From: JBBTVI01 sp038063315
GTDB taxonomy: Bacteria; Patescibacteriota; Minisyncoccia; Sungbacterales; HO2-52-23
Length of the DNA stretch: 18,920 bases
Direction of reading: 5' to 3'
Assembly (NCBI GenBank): GCA_038063315.1
Contig: JBBTVI010000018.1
Location: forward strand, 1-18,920
How positions within the stretch are numbered: the stretch's first letter is position 1; every line of letters begins with the position of its first letter. The notes beneath the pieces are model-generated. The model was given only the letters and a program-made list of their open reading frames with translations. It did not search any database and was not told the origin of the DNA. This document shows positions 11,930-18,920 of this stretch, piece by piece. The position numbers were made by a program, and so were the translations under genes.

Positions 11930-13699
11930 TTACCGCAGTTCGTACTCGCTCAGCAGTTTTTTGTTCCCCTCCACCTGATAGCGCAATAACTCGGAATAAA
12001 TTCCTTCGCGATGCGCGAGTTCTTGGGGCGTGCCCGCATCGGCGATCTTGCCGTTATCAAGGACGACAATGCGGTGGGCGTTCTGAATCGTGGAAAACCG
12101 GTGCGCGATAATGATGACGAGCCGGTTCTGAAAGAGTTTCTCCAGCGCGTCCTGCACGAGATGCTCGGATTTTGAATCCAAGCTGGACGTCGCCTCGTCC
12201 AGAATCAAAATCGGCTTGTCGTGAAGGATGGCCCGGGCAATCTGGATGCGCTGCTTTTGGCCGCCGGAGAGCTTGACTCCCCGCTCGCCGATTTTGGCGT
12301 CCAGCCCGCCTTTGAATCGCGAGACGAAATCATACGCGTTTGCCTGTTTCAGCGCGGTGATGATTTGTTCGTCCGACGCGTCGGGAACTCCGTATGCCAC
12401 GTTTTCGCGGATGGTGGATGAGAAGAGTTCGTTATCCTGGAACACAAGCGCGATATGCGCGCGGATCCATGCGTGGGGCGCATCGGCGTAGATGGTGTCC
12501 GACAGGCGCAACTCGCCGCTCGTCGGCTCGTAGAGTTTTAGAATCAGATTGACGAGCGTTGTTTTTCCGGCACCGGAGTGGCCGACGAGAGCGACGGTTT
12601 CTTGCTTGTCGCATTTCATATTGATATCAGTAAGCACCGGTGAGCCGTCTTCGTATGCAAAATCAACATGAGCGAATTCGATATGCGGGTTCTCAAGCAA
12701 CGGAGGCAGTCCGGCGGATTGGAATTCCTCGTTTCCTGGAAGTTCGAGAATTTCAAAAAACGCCTTTGAGTCGGCCTCCGCGCGGTGTACCCGTTCCAGG
12801 ATAAAACTCATTCCGTAGAGCGGCCATCTGAGCTGGCTCAAGAGCTGGATGATGAGCACCATTTCGCCGAGAGTGAGTTCCAGTAGGAATGTTTTGCGGA
12901 AAATGATAAAGAGAATGAAGACGAAGGCGGTCTCAAGGCCGAACTCTCTGATGAAATTCAGGATGTGATACCGGGTTGACTGCCGGTCGTAGAGTTCGTT
13001 GATCGTCTGGTACTTGTCGGAGACATAGCGCCATTCGCCTTCCTGTGAATTGTAGGTCTTGACGAGTTTGATGTTGCCGATTACTTCCTGGATGCGGCCC
13101 CGCGCGGTATCTTCGTGGATATTCTTTTTCTCCTGTATCTGGCCCCATTTTTTCGTGGAGTAGCTTGAGATCGCGATATAGACCGGAAAGACCGAAAGCG
13201 CGAGGAGCGCAATGCCGGTATCGTAATACCACAGCACCCCGATACCGAAGATCGCCTGGAGGAAGGCGGGCATGATGAAATTCGTCGCGCTTCCGACGAA
13301 TTCGCGGATCGCGATAATGCCGCGGTTGAGTTGATTGACGATTTTCCCCGATATTTCCGAATCGAAATATTTCTGCGGCAGGGTGAAAATCTTCCGGTAG
13401 AAATTCTCGGTGAGGTGCCGGCCCAGGCGCGACGCGATATGATCTCCGAGCCGCTGGTTCACCGCGTTGAGCATGATCCCGCTGATGTTTATGGCAAGGA
13501 TCAGGACAAAAAGAAACACCAGCTGTTGGTACTCTCCGGTTCCGTCGGTGATTTGGGCGGACAGCTCGTCCACCACGAATTTCAAAGTGATGGGCGTCGC
13601 CTGTTGAAGCGCGGCCTGAATTGTGATCAAAAGGCACGCCACAACAATGAACTTATGCTGCGGTTTTGCCAGTTTAATGATTTTGAAAATATTGTTCAC
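11930..13699 (-). CDS. ABC exporter, fused transmembrane and ATPase domains (MsbA-like)
   Basis: A 589-residue half-transporter that would work as a dimer in the membrane, using ATP to export a lipid, peptide or drug; the substrate is not predictable. The type I exporter membrane domain covers about 15-310, with hydrophobic segments near 17-35, 60-80, 140-160, 162-180, 250-270 and 278-300. The ATPase domain has Walker A GHSGAGKTT (373-381), Q-loop Q421, signature LSGGQ (477-481), Walker B LILDEA (498-503) and the switch histidine in IIAHRFST (530-537). All catalytic residues are present, so it should be active. The start is GTG at 13699. A perfect TATAAT lies 7 nt upstream, which points to a leaderless transcript. 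It stands alone, with no linked exporter partner. Confidence 0.93.
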   Translation of the reverse strand: MNNIFKIIKLAKPQHKFIVVACLLITIQAALQQATPITLKFVVDELSAQITDGTGEYQQLVFLFVLILAINISGIMLNAVNQRLGDHIASRLGRHLTENFYRKIFTLPQKYFDSEISGKIVNQLNRGIIAIREFVGSATNFIMPAFLQAIFGIGVLWYYDTGIALLALSVFPVYIAISSYSTKKWGQIQEKKNIHEDTARGRIQEVIGNIKLVKTYNSQEGEWRYVSDKYQTINELYDRQSTRYHILNFIREFGLETAFVFILFIIFRKTFLLELTLGEMVLIIQLLSQLRWPLYGMSFILERVHRAEADSKAFFEILELPGNEEFQSAGLPPLLENPHIEFAHVDFAYEDGSPVLTDINMKCDKQETVALVGHSGAGKTTLVNLILKLYEPTSGELRLSDTIYADAPHAWIRAHIALVFQDNELFSSTIRENVAYGVPDASDEQIITALKQANAYDFVSRFKGGLDAKIGERGVKLSGGQKQRIQIARAILHDKPILILDEATSSLDSKSEHLVQDALEKLFQNRLVIIIAHRFSTIQNAHRIVVLDNGKIADAGTPQELAHREGIYSELLRYQVEGNKKLLSEYELR

Positions 13700-13706
13700 G
13701 GAAGAA

Positions 13707-13736
13707 ATTATATCAAAAGGCGAGGATTCGTGCTAA
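13707..13736 (-). promoter_or_regulatory. Predicted promoter of the ABC exporter gene
   Basis: On the minus strand TTAGCA (13731-13736, 4 of 6) and TATAAT (13707-13712, 6 of 6) are 18 bp apart. The GTG start lies 7 nt after the -10, so transcription would begin at the start codon. Confidence 0.6.
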
Positions 13737-13796
13737 TCGCAGCGCCAGCGCGTCAACCTATTGAGCTTAAATTTTTCCCCGCTCCTTTTGTCCTAA

Positions 13797-13825
13797 TTGG
13801 ACATAGTTTTTCTTATGCATATACT
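13797..13825 (+). promoter_or_regulatory. Predicted promoter of the D-2-hydroxyacid dehydrogenase gene
   Basis: TTGGAC (13797-13802) and TATACT (13820-13825, 5 of 6) have a 17-bp spacer. The start point would be near 13832, inside the palindrome below, with a leader of about 137 nt that includes repeat B copy 2. Confidence 0.5.
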
Positions 13826-13845
13826 TTGAGGATACTCCTCAAAGT
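13823..13845. promoter_or_regulatory. Operator-like perfect palindrome
   Basis: ACTTTGAGGA (13823-13832) and TCCTCAAAGT (13836-13845) are perfect inverted repeats around a 3-bp centre. It overlaps the last three bases of the predicted -10 and the start point, the classic place for a repressor dimer. Alternatively it could form an RNA hairpin, but no T-run follows. Confidence 0.55.
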
Positions 13846-13881
13846 TACACTTCTAAATTGATTTTACGTCTTTCTTTCTTC

Positions 13882-13933
13882 TGTCATTCCCGCCCTTCGA
13901 CTGAGTTCAGGATAAACTCCTGCGGGAATGACA
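13882..13933. repeat. Dispersed palindromic repeat family B, copy 2
   Basis: TGTCATTCCCGC on the left is mirrored by GCGGGAATGACA on the right. Its reverse complement matches 468-515 with about four differences, so the two copies are inverted relative to each other. It would sit in the 5' leader of the dehydrogenase mRNA if the promoter above is used. Confidence 0.85.
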
Positions 13934-13968
13934 AATGATAGAAGAGTAAAAGACATTTTTTAGGACAT

Positions 13969-14928
13969 ATGAAACTTCTTATTATAGAACGGATCAATGC
14001 GGGGGTGCGGGCGTTGAGGCCGGATCATATTGCGGCGATTAAGCGCGTCGCGCCCGCTCTTGATGTTGTTATAGCGTCCGGCGCGGACGACATTCAGGCG
14101 CATCTCCGGGATGCGGATATTGTTGCGGGGTATCCGGCGACGATTCCTGCGATTCATGGAGCAAAGAATCTCAAATGGGTCCATTCGTTTTCCGCCGGAA
14201 TGGACCGTGTGTTGACGGACGAGGTGCGCGAGTCCCCTATTATTTTAAGCAATTCATCAGGGATTCATGCGACTCCGATTGCAGAGCATATCCTTGGCCT
14301 CATGCTTTTATGGACGCGGAGATTCCGTGAGACGTTGAAAAGCCAGGACCAAGGGCGTTGGGAAAAGCGGGAAGATCTGACGGAGCTCGCCGGTAAAACC
14401 GTTCTGATCGCGGGGCTCGGCGATATCGGCCTTGAGGCGGCGCGGCTCTGCAAAAGCTTTCGCATGACGGTTTGGGGAACGACGCGCCGCTCGCGGGAGA
14501 GACCGGAGTTCGTTGATCAAATTTTGACGGATGCCGAAATGGATGCGGCTCTCGCATCCGCGGATTTTGTCGTGGTCGCGTTGCCGTATACGAAAGCGAC
14601 GCATCATCGCTTTGGCGCGGCGCAATTTGCGGCGATGAAGAAGAGCGCGGTCATCATCAACATCGGCCGCGGGGCAATTATTGACGAACCGGCTCTTATC
14701 GTCGCGCTTGAAAGGAAAGAAATCGCGGGAGCGCTTTTGGACGTGACGGAAAAAGAGCCGCTTGTCTCGGACAGTCCGCTATGGGGCATGGAGAATGTGG
14801 TGATTACGCCGCATCATTCGGGATGGTCCGAGAGATACATGGATCGCGCGATTGATCGGTTTTGCCTCAATTTGACGGCATATCTTCACAGCGATCCCCT
14901 ACCCAATCTTGTGGACAAGGAAGCGTGA
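13969..14928 (+). CDS. D-2-hydroxyacid dehydrogenase (NAD-dependent)
   Basis: A 319-residue cytosolic enzyme that would interconvert a 2-oxoacid and its D-2-hydroxyacid using NAD(P)H. The substrate-binding halves flank a central Rossmann domain (about 100-285). The dinucleotide motif GLGDIG is at 149-154 (VLIAGLGDIGLEAARLC). The catalytic triad fits R234 (NIGRGAIID), E263 (DVTEKEPL) and H282 (ITPHHSG). TTRRS at 171-175 follows the motif's second strand, where basic residues can favour NADP. This is a hint only. ATG at 13969 has AGGA 3 nt before it (13962-13965). An operator-like palindrome in the upstream promoter suggests regulated expression. Its 3' end overlaps the convergent ABC ATPase gene by 43 bp. 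Whether it acts on glyoxylate, pyruvate or phosphoglycerate cannot be told. Confidence 0.92.
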   Translation: MKLLIIERINAGVRALRPDHIAAIKRVAPALDVVIASGADDIQAHLRDADIVAGYPATIPAIHGAKNLKWVHSFSAGMDRVLTDEVRESPIILSNSSGIHATPIAEHILGLMLLWTRRFRETLKSQDQGRWEKREDLTELAGKTVLIAGLGDIGLEAARLCKSFRMTVWGTTRRSRERPEFVDQILTDAEMDAALASADFVVVALPYTKATHHRFGAAQFAAMKKSAVIINIGRGAIIDEPALIVALERKEIAGALLDVTEKEPLVSDSPLWGMENVVITPHHSGWSERYMDRAIDRFCLNLTAYLHSDPLPNLVDKEA

Positions 14929-15617
14929 TATTGACGTGGCGGATCCCTTTTCTTGTCCGAGATCACGAAACCGTCTTTAAGGGAAATGACGCGGCTTGCC
15001 TGATTCGCGTATTCCTCTTCGTGCGTTACCATCACGATTGTCTGGCCATCTTTATGGAGGTCGAGGAACGCCTGCAGGACGAGCCGCGAGTTTGCGGAGT
15101 CCAGATTCGCCGTGGGCTCGTCCGCAAAGAGAATTTGGGGATTGTGCGCGATCGCGCGCGCGATGGCGACGCGCTGTTGCTGTCCGCCGGAGAGCTGGCT
15201 CGGAAGATTGCGCGCTTTGTCCCCTACCCCGATACGCGCAAGCGCCGCATCGGCTTTTTGCATCGCGGCCCCAAACGAAAGCCCTTGCATGAGCATGGGA
15301 AGCGCGATGTTCTCCACGGCGTTGAGCTCCGGCAGGAGCGCATAGTCCTGAAAAACATAGCCCATTTTATTGAGCCGTAACGCGGTTTTCTCGGCCTGGG
15401 TCATTGCGGAGGTCTTTGTATTGTCAAAATACACTTCTCCGGATGTCGGTTCATCCAAGAGCGACAACTGGTATAAAAGCGTTGACTTGCCCGCGCCGGA
15501 CGGCCCGATCACGGCCACAAATTCGCCGTCGGTAATTTCCAGATCAAGCGATTTCAAGACGATGAGTTCCAACTCGCCTTTGCCGTAGCTTTTGACTAAT
15601 TTGTGCGTTTTGATCAT
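14886..15617 (-). CDS. ABC transporter ATPase, MacB/LolD-like
   Basis: A 243-residue cytosolic nucleotide-binding subunit. Walker A is GPSGAGKST (38-46), Q-loop Q90 (YVFQDYALLPELNAVEN), signature LSGGQ (142-146), Walker B ILFADEP (162-168) and switch histidine H199 (VMVTHE). The VFQ...LLPELNAVENI and LSGGQQQRVAIARAIAHNP text is typical of the MacB/LolD group that powers four-TM permeases. ATG at 15617 follows the permease stop by 4 bp, so the two form one unit. About 20 C-terminal residues beyond the usual end are encoded inside the convergent dehydrogenase gene. Its partners are the permease upstream and the divergently transcribed fusion protein. Confidence 0.93.
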   Translation of the reverse strand: MIKTHKLVKSYGKGELELIVLKSLDLEITDGEFVAVIGPSGAGKSTLLYQLSLLDEPTSGEVYFDNTKTSAMTQAEKTALRLNKMGYVFQDYALLPELNAVENIALPMLMQGLSFGAAMQKADAALARIGVGDKARNLPSQLSGGQQQRVAIARAIAHNPQILFADEPTANLDSANSRLVLQAFLDLHKDGQTIVMVTHEEEYANQASRVISLKDGFVISDKKRDPPRQYHASLSTRLGRGSL

Positions 15618-15621
15618 TGGG

Positions 15622-16920
15622 TTATCGCCCGAGAATGGAATCTAGGGTGTTTTTTTTGACGATCATTTTCGCTGGCATAAATCCGGCGATCAATGTGACG
15701 ACGAGCAAAATTCCTGCGCGGATCACCGCCCCTTCGGGCGTGGCGACCAGGATGCCATCGGAAAACGGGAAATCAATCGGATGAGCGGCAAAAAACGGCT
15801 TCAGAGCCGCAAAGGTGACGAGCAGGCCGGCGGCAGATCCCATAAGTCCGTAAAACAGCGTTTGAAAAACATAGGAGAACTGCACCGCCCGCGGGCTGAT
15901 GCCGATGCCCTTCATAATCCCGATGAATTTGCGTTTTGTGACCGCGTTGATAAAAATGACGATAAAGATGGTGATGGATGCGACAACGAGAGCGATGGAG
16001 GAGAGCGCATTGCCTAAAATATTAAAGGTACTTGCTACATCGCGGAGAAACGAAGGGATCGCCTGCTCCGATGTCTGGATCCGCGCGGAGTACGAACCCA
16101 TGAAATTCGTCGTCTCTTGGACGAGTGCCATCGCATAGTCCGGGTCGGTCTTGAGCGCGATCTCCTGGTACTGCTCCTGATTGACGGCAAGAAAACGCTC
16201 CAGTTCCGAATCGAGGACGAACAGGCGCGTGGAGACCTGGTCTACCTTGCTTTTGACGATTCCTCGCACGATGAGATCCTTCGCCACAACTTCCCCGTTT
16301 TTGCGCGTTGCGCTGAGACGCACTTTGCTCCCGACGTCCACATCCTGGAGGAGGTCAAGCCCGGGGATATTCGCATCCGCAAATGATGAATATTTTTTGA
16401 TGAGGTTTGCGCCGATCAGAATTCCGCCCTCCTCGCCCGGCCGGAGATTTTCCCCATATTTGAGAAAGCGCGAAAATCTCGTGACATCTTCTTCTTTGTA
16501 GGGGTCTATGCCGGTGATCTGCGCGCCCATGCGGTTGGGCCGTTCGTTTTTTTTGGGAAGATCCGTCAGCGTACCGAGGACCTGCATACCGAGCGTATGG
16601 CGCGGCGAGATCGCACGCACCCGCGGATGGGACGAGAGAAAATTGATAAGCGCGGGAGAATTCTCGATATAGTCCTTGCCCGGAGCGGCTGTGATGATGA
16701 CTTCGCCCGAATAACCCTCGCGGAACTGCTGGAATGATCCCTCGATCAAACCCACAAGCAGGCCGGAGACCGCAACGAGATTCAGGAATGTGAGCATCAT
16801 GATAAAAATGATCAGCGCCGTGGTCCCCTTGGACGAACGTCGGATTTGGCGCACAGCCAAAAACCAGCCGACGCGCAGGGCATTGAGGAATTCCTTTTTT
16901 AACGCCCGCAAGCTTTTCAT
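15622..16920 (-). CDS. ABC transporter permease, MacB/FtsX-like four-TM type
   Basis: A 432-residue membrane protein. TM1 is at about 33-60, followed by an extracytoplasmic MacB_PCD-like domain (about 61-300). TM2 (305-328), TM3 (348-372) and TM4 (398-418) make the C-terminal FtsX-type bundle. The loop after TM2 reads KRKFIGIMKGIGIS (330-342), typical of these permeases, in which the coupling segment contacts the ATPase. It should work as a dimer with the downstream ATPase as a mechanical pump rather than a channel. Substrate is unknown. ATG at 16920 has no Shine-Dalgarno. Its predicted promoter places the start point at or next to the ATG. Co-directional with the ATPase, divergent from the fusion protein. 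Confidence 0.9.
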   Translation of the reverse strand: MKSLRALKKEFLNALRVGWFLAVRQIRRSSKGTTALIIFIMMLTFLNLVAVSGLLVGLIEGSFQQFREGYSGEVIITAAPGKDYIENSPALINFLSSHPRVRAISPRHTLGMQVLGTLTDLPKKNERPNRMGAQITGIDPYKEEDVTRFSRFLKYGENLRPGEEGGILIGANLIKKYSSFADANIPGLDLLQDVDVGSKVRLSATRKNGEVVAKDLIVRGIVKSKVDQVSTRLFVLDSELERFLAVNQEQYQEIALKTDPDYAMALVQETTNFMGSYSARIQTSEQAIPSFLRDVASTFNILGNALSSIALVVASITIFIVIFINAVTKRKFIGIMKGIGISPRAVQFSYVFQTLFYGLMGSAAGLLVTFAALKPFFAAHPIDFPFSDGILVATPEGAVIRAGILLVVTLIAGFMPAKMIVKKNTLDSILGR

Positions 16921-16928
16921 ACTGTGTG

Positions 16929-16957
16929 ATGGTAACCTATGGAAGGACGTTTTTCAA
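16929..16957 (-). promoter_or_regulatory. Predicted promoter of the permease-ATPase operon
   Basis: On the minus strand TTGAAA (16952-16957, 5 of 6) and TACCAT (16929-16934, 4 of 6) are 17 bp apart. The -10 ends 8 nt before ATG, consistent with a leaderless mRNA. Confidence 0.45.
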
Positions 16958-16975
16958 ATTATTCGCCAAACCTTT

Positions 16976-17003
16976 TTGACGTTTTGCCGAATTTGTCTAT
17001 AAT
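16976..17003 (+). promoter_or_regulatory. Predicted promoter of the membrane-fusion protein gene
   Basis: TTGACG (16976-16981, 5 of 6) and TATAAT (16998-17003, 6 of 6) are 16 bp apart, the strongest promoter in the window. ATG at 17013 lies 9 nt after the -10, so the leader would be about 0-3 nt. Confidence 0.75.
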
Positions 17004-17012
17004 CCGTCTATT

Positions 17013-18692
17013 ATGGCTTCATTTTTCAGGAAATTATCGTTTTTTAGAAAGGTGGTCACGATTTTGCTTATTGTGGCCTTTGTTAATGCCGTCTTCATCT
17101 GGCGTTACAACAGGCAGAAAAATTCCGCCGACGCGTACGAATTCGTCCAAGTCCGGTACGGCGATATCACGGAAGAGGTTCTTGCCACGGGGAAAGTGAA
17201 GGCCGCCGAGAATATTTCTCTCGCTTTTGAGCGCACCGGAAAAATCGCGCGTGTCTGGCGCGGCGTCGGCGAGACGGTCCGGGCAGGCGAGATTGTCGCA
17301 GAGCTGGAAAGCGGCACCCTCGCGGCAAGCGTCCTGCAGGCGCGGGCGAATTTTGAGACCGAGCAGGCCAATCTTGCCGAGCTTGAAGCGGGAACGCGAC
17401 CGGAGGATATTGCGGCGAGTGAGGTGAAGCTCGCGAATGCAGAACGTACATTGCGGGATGCGCAAAAATTTCTTGCGGACGCCCGGATAAAAGCGGACAA
17501 CGATCTTGCCGAGGTTTATTCGGAGGCGGTGACCGCGGCGCAGGCGGCAATGCAGACCGCTAAAAGCGCGATCATCAGCATCACCAATCTGCAGAGTTCT
17601 TATTTCGGGGACGGCATAAGCGAGAATGACATCCGGCTCGCGGACGCAAAGGCCGCGGCCATTCAGGAATTGTTCGGTGTCTCCGGCGCCGGGCACTGGA
17701 ATACCGGCCCCATAAGCGCGTTGCAGGGCGGACTTTATGGCGCGATCGCGAGCACCTCGTCATCCGCGGCTCCCGATGTTCTTGATCCGTTGCTCGCGCG
17801 CGTGCTGCCCGCGCTTCAGCGTACCAAGCAGGCGGTTGACGCTGTTGTGGTCATTGATAAGATGTCGAGTGCGGATAAGACAACGGCCAGCACCGAGCGC
17901 GCCAACATGAGCGATGAAATCACGGCAATGACCGGAAAAATGCAGGCGATCACGGCACAACGATCAACCAATATCGCGAATATCAACGCGGAAAAAAGCG
18001 ATCTGACATCGGCGGAAAATGCCGTCGCATCGGCCCGATCCGATCTTGATACGAAAAAAGCGGGAACGATCCCGCAACAGATTGATGCTGCGCGCGCGCG
18101 CGTCAAAGCGGCGCAGGCGACTCTCGTATTTCATGAGGCGGAGATTGCCCAGATCGCGCTCATCTCGCCGATTGACGGGATAATCTCACGGCAGGATGCT
18201 AAACCCGGCGAGATTGTCAGCGCAAATAGCATGGTTACCTTTGTCATATCGCGCTCGAATCTTGAGATTGAGGCCAAAATTCCGGAAGCCAACATCGCTA
18301 AAATCGCCGCAGGGCAGAGTGCGACGGTCCGCCTTGATGCGTATCCCGGAGAAAGTTTCGGCGCAGCAGTCGCATTCGTCGAGCCAGCCGAGACCGTAAC
18401 GGACGGAATTACGATATACAAAGTAACCCTGAGTTTCTCAAAGGATGATGCGCGGCTTCGGAGCGGTATGACCGCGGATATCCGTATTGCCACGAGAACA
18501 CATTCTCACGTCCTTGTGGTTCCGCAGCGGGCGGTCGTAACGCGGGACCATGAGGCGGTTGTCCGGATTTTTGTAGGTGCCGCGCCGGTGGAAAAACCAG
18601 TTCAGACGGGAATCTCCGGTATTGACGGCAACATTGAAATTTCGGCGGGACTCACTGAGAATGATTCTGTCATTGTCGGCGAAAAGGAGTAG
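17013..18692 (+). CDS. Membrane-fusion (HlyD/MacA-type) protein of an ABC export system
   Basis: A 559-residue protein anchored by one N-terminal TM segment (about 13-30), with the rest outside the cytoplasm. The first lipoyl half is GKIARVWRGVGETVRAGEIVAELE-like at 76-99. A long Ala/Glu-rich coiled-coil hairpin follows (about 100-380). The second lipoyl half is ISPIDGIISRQDAKPGEIV (about 384-402), and beta-barrel and membrane-proximal domains follow to the end. Its length exceeds MacA (about 370 residues) because the hairpin is expanded and includes a less regular stretch near 195-270. Transcribed divergently from the MacB-like permease, which fits a shared export system. No TolC-like partner is present, as expected if the cell lacks an outer membrane. 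ATG is chosen by the -10 spacing, and no Shine-Dalgarno is seen. Confidence 0.88.
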   Translation: MASFFRKLSFFRKVVTILLIVAFVNAVFIWRYNRQKNSADAYEFVQVRYGDITEEVLATGKVKAAENISLAFERTGKIARVWRGVGETVRAGEIVAELESGTLAASVLQARANFETEQANLAELEAGTRPEDIAASEVKLANAERTLRDAQKFLADARIKADNDLAEVYSEAVTAAQAAMQTAKSAIISITNLQSSYFGDGISENDIRLADAKAAAIQELFGVSGAGHWNTGPISALQGGLYGAIASTSSSAAPDVLDPLLARVLPALQRTKQAVDAVVVIDKMSSADKTTASTERANMSDEITAMTGKMQAITAQRSTNIANINAEKSDLTSAENAVASARSDLDTKKAGTIPQQIDAARARVKAAQATLVFHEAEIAQIALISPIDGIISRQDAKPGEIVSANSMVTFVISRSNLEIEAKIPEANIAKIAAGQSATVRLDAYPGESFGAAVAFVEPAETVTDGITIYKVTLSFSKDDARLRSGMTADIRIATRTHSHVLVVPQRAVVTRDHEAVVRIFVGAAPVEKPVQTGISGIDGNIEISAGLTENDSVIVGEKE

Positions 18693-18724
18693 TGATTATT
18701 GTGGGCATATAACGCAGTAATCCT

Positions 18725-18920
18725 ACAGCCGTCATTGCAAGCGACCCCGAGTCTGCTCGCCTCGCTGACGCTATGGTCGCACGTCGCCGAAGCGGCTATG
18801 GCGAACGGCGCGCGAAGCTGGTCGAGGGGGCGCGCGGCAATCCATTTTGACCGTCATTGCGAGCCGAAGGCGAAGCAATCCAGAATTTCTGTATTTATGG
18901 ATATGGATTGCTTCGTCGTC
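18725..18920. repeat. Dispersed repeat family A, copy 3 (inverted, cut by window edge)
   Basis: Read on the minus strand, GGATTGCCGCGCGCCCCCTCGA (18844 down to about 18823) and CAGACTCGGGGTCGC, then AATGACGGCTGT (18756-18723 region) match copies 1 and 2, but about 70 bp is inserted between these blocks. A second unit, GTCATTGCGAG (18853-18863) then GCAATCC and ATTTCTGTATTTATGGATAT, continues past the window end and resembles the text at 1-60. The space from 18693 to 18724 shows nothing recognisable. Confidence 0.75.

Noticed and set aside
1..18920. Alternative genetic code with TGA read as glycine
   Set aside because: Genes such as the PIN, XRE/ImmA, dehydrogenase and ABC ATPase genes end properly at TGA, and none shows in-frame TGA inside conserved domains.

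Overview
The window looks like a chromosomal piece of a Candidate Phyla Radiation (Patescibacteria, probably Parcubacteria-like) bacterium. The grounds are a 600-residue alanyl-tRNA synthetase lacking parts found in most bacteria, an FtsA/PilM-like ATPase followed by a one-TM protein of a type I associate with Parcubacteria, several apparently leaderless genes, and export proteins with no outer-membrane partner. TGA is read as stop throughout. The taxonomic call rests on protein features, not on a marker-tree comparison.

Left part (1-6565, minus strand): an rpoD-type sigma factor ends at a strong terminator. It is followed by alaS, whose apparent promoter is embedded in that terminator. After alaS come a tightly packed FtsA/PilM-like ATPase gene, a membrane-anchored baseplate-J-like protein and a small helical protein. 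Divergent from the sigma gene, gatB (glutamyl/aspartyl-tRNA amidotransferase subunit B) runs on the plus strand, followed by a C-rich repeat and tRNA-Gly(CCC).

Middle part (8457-11930): an AT-rich island directly behind the tRNA carries an XRE/ImmA-IrrE protein and a PIN-domain DUF4411-type protein with a 4-bp overlap, most likely a toxin-antitoxin pair. Then come a possible small structured RNA ending in a minus-strand terminator, an unrecognised 143-residue protein with a CxxxxCxC cluster, a 170-bp palindromic repeat bounded by an 11-bp direct repeat, and a stand-alone PAS protein.

Right part (11930-18920): an ABC exporter (TM-NBD fusion), a D-2-hydroxyacid dehydrogenase with a perfect operator-like palindrome in its promoter, and a MacB-like export set. 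In that set the permease and ATPase form a minus-strand pair, and the membrane-fusion protein is transcribed divergently from a 92-bp intergenic region with face-to-face promoters. The window begins and ends in copies of the same GTCATTGCGAG-type dispersed repeat. Three short repeat families occupy most of the intergenic space.
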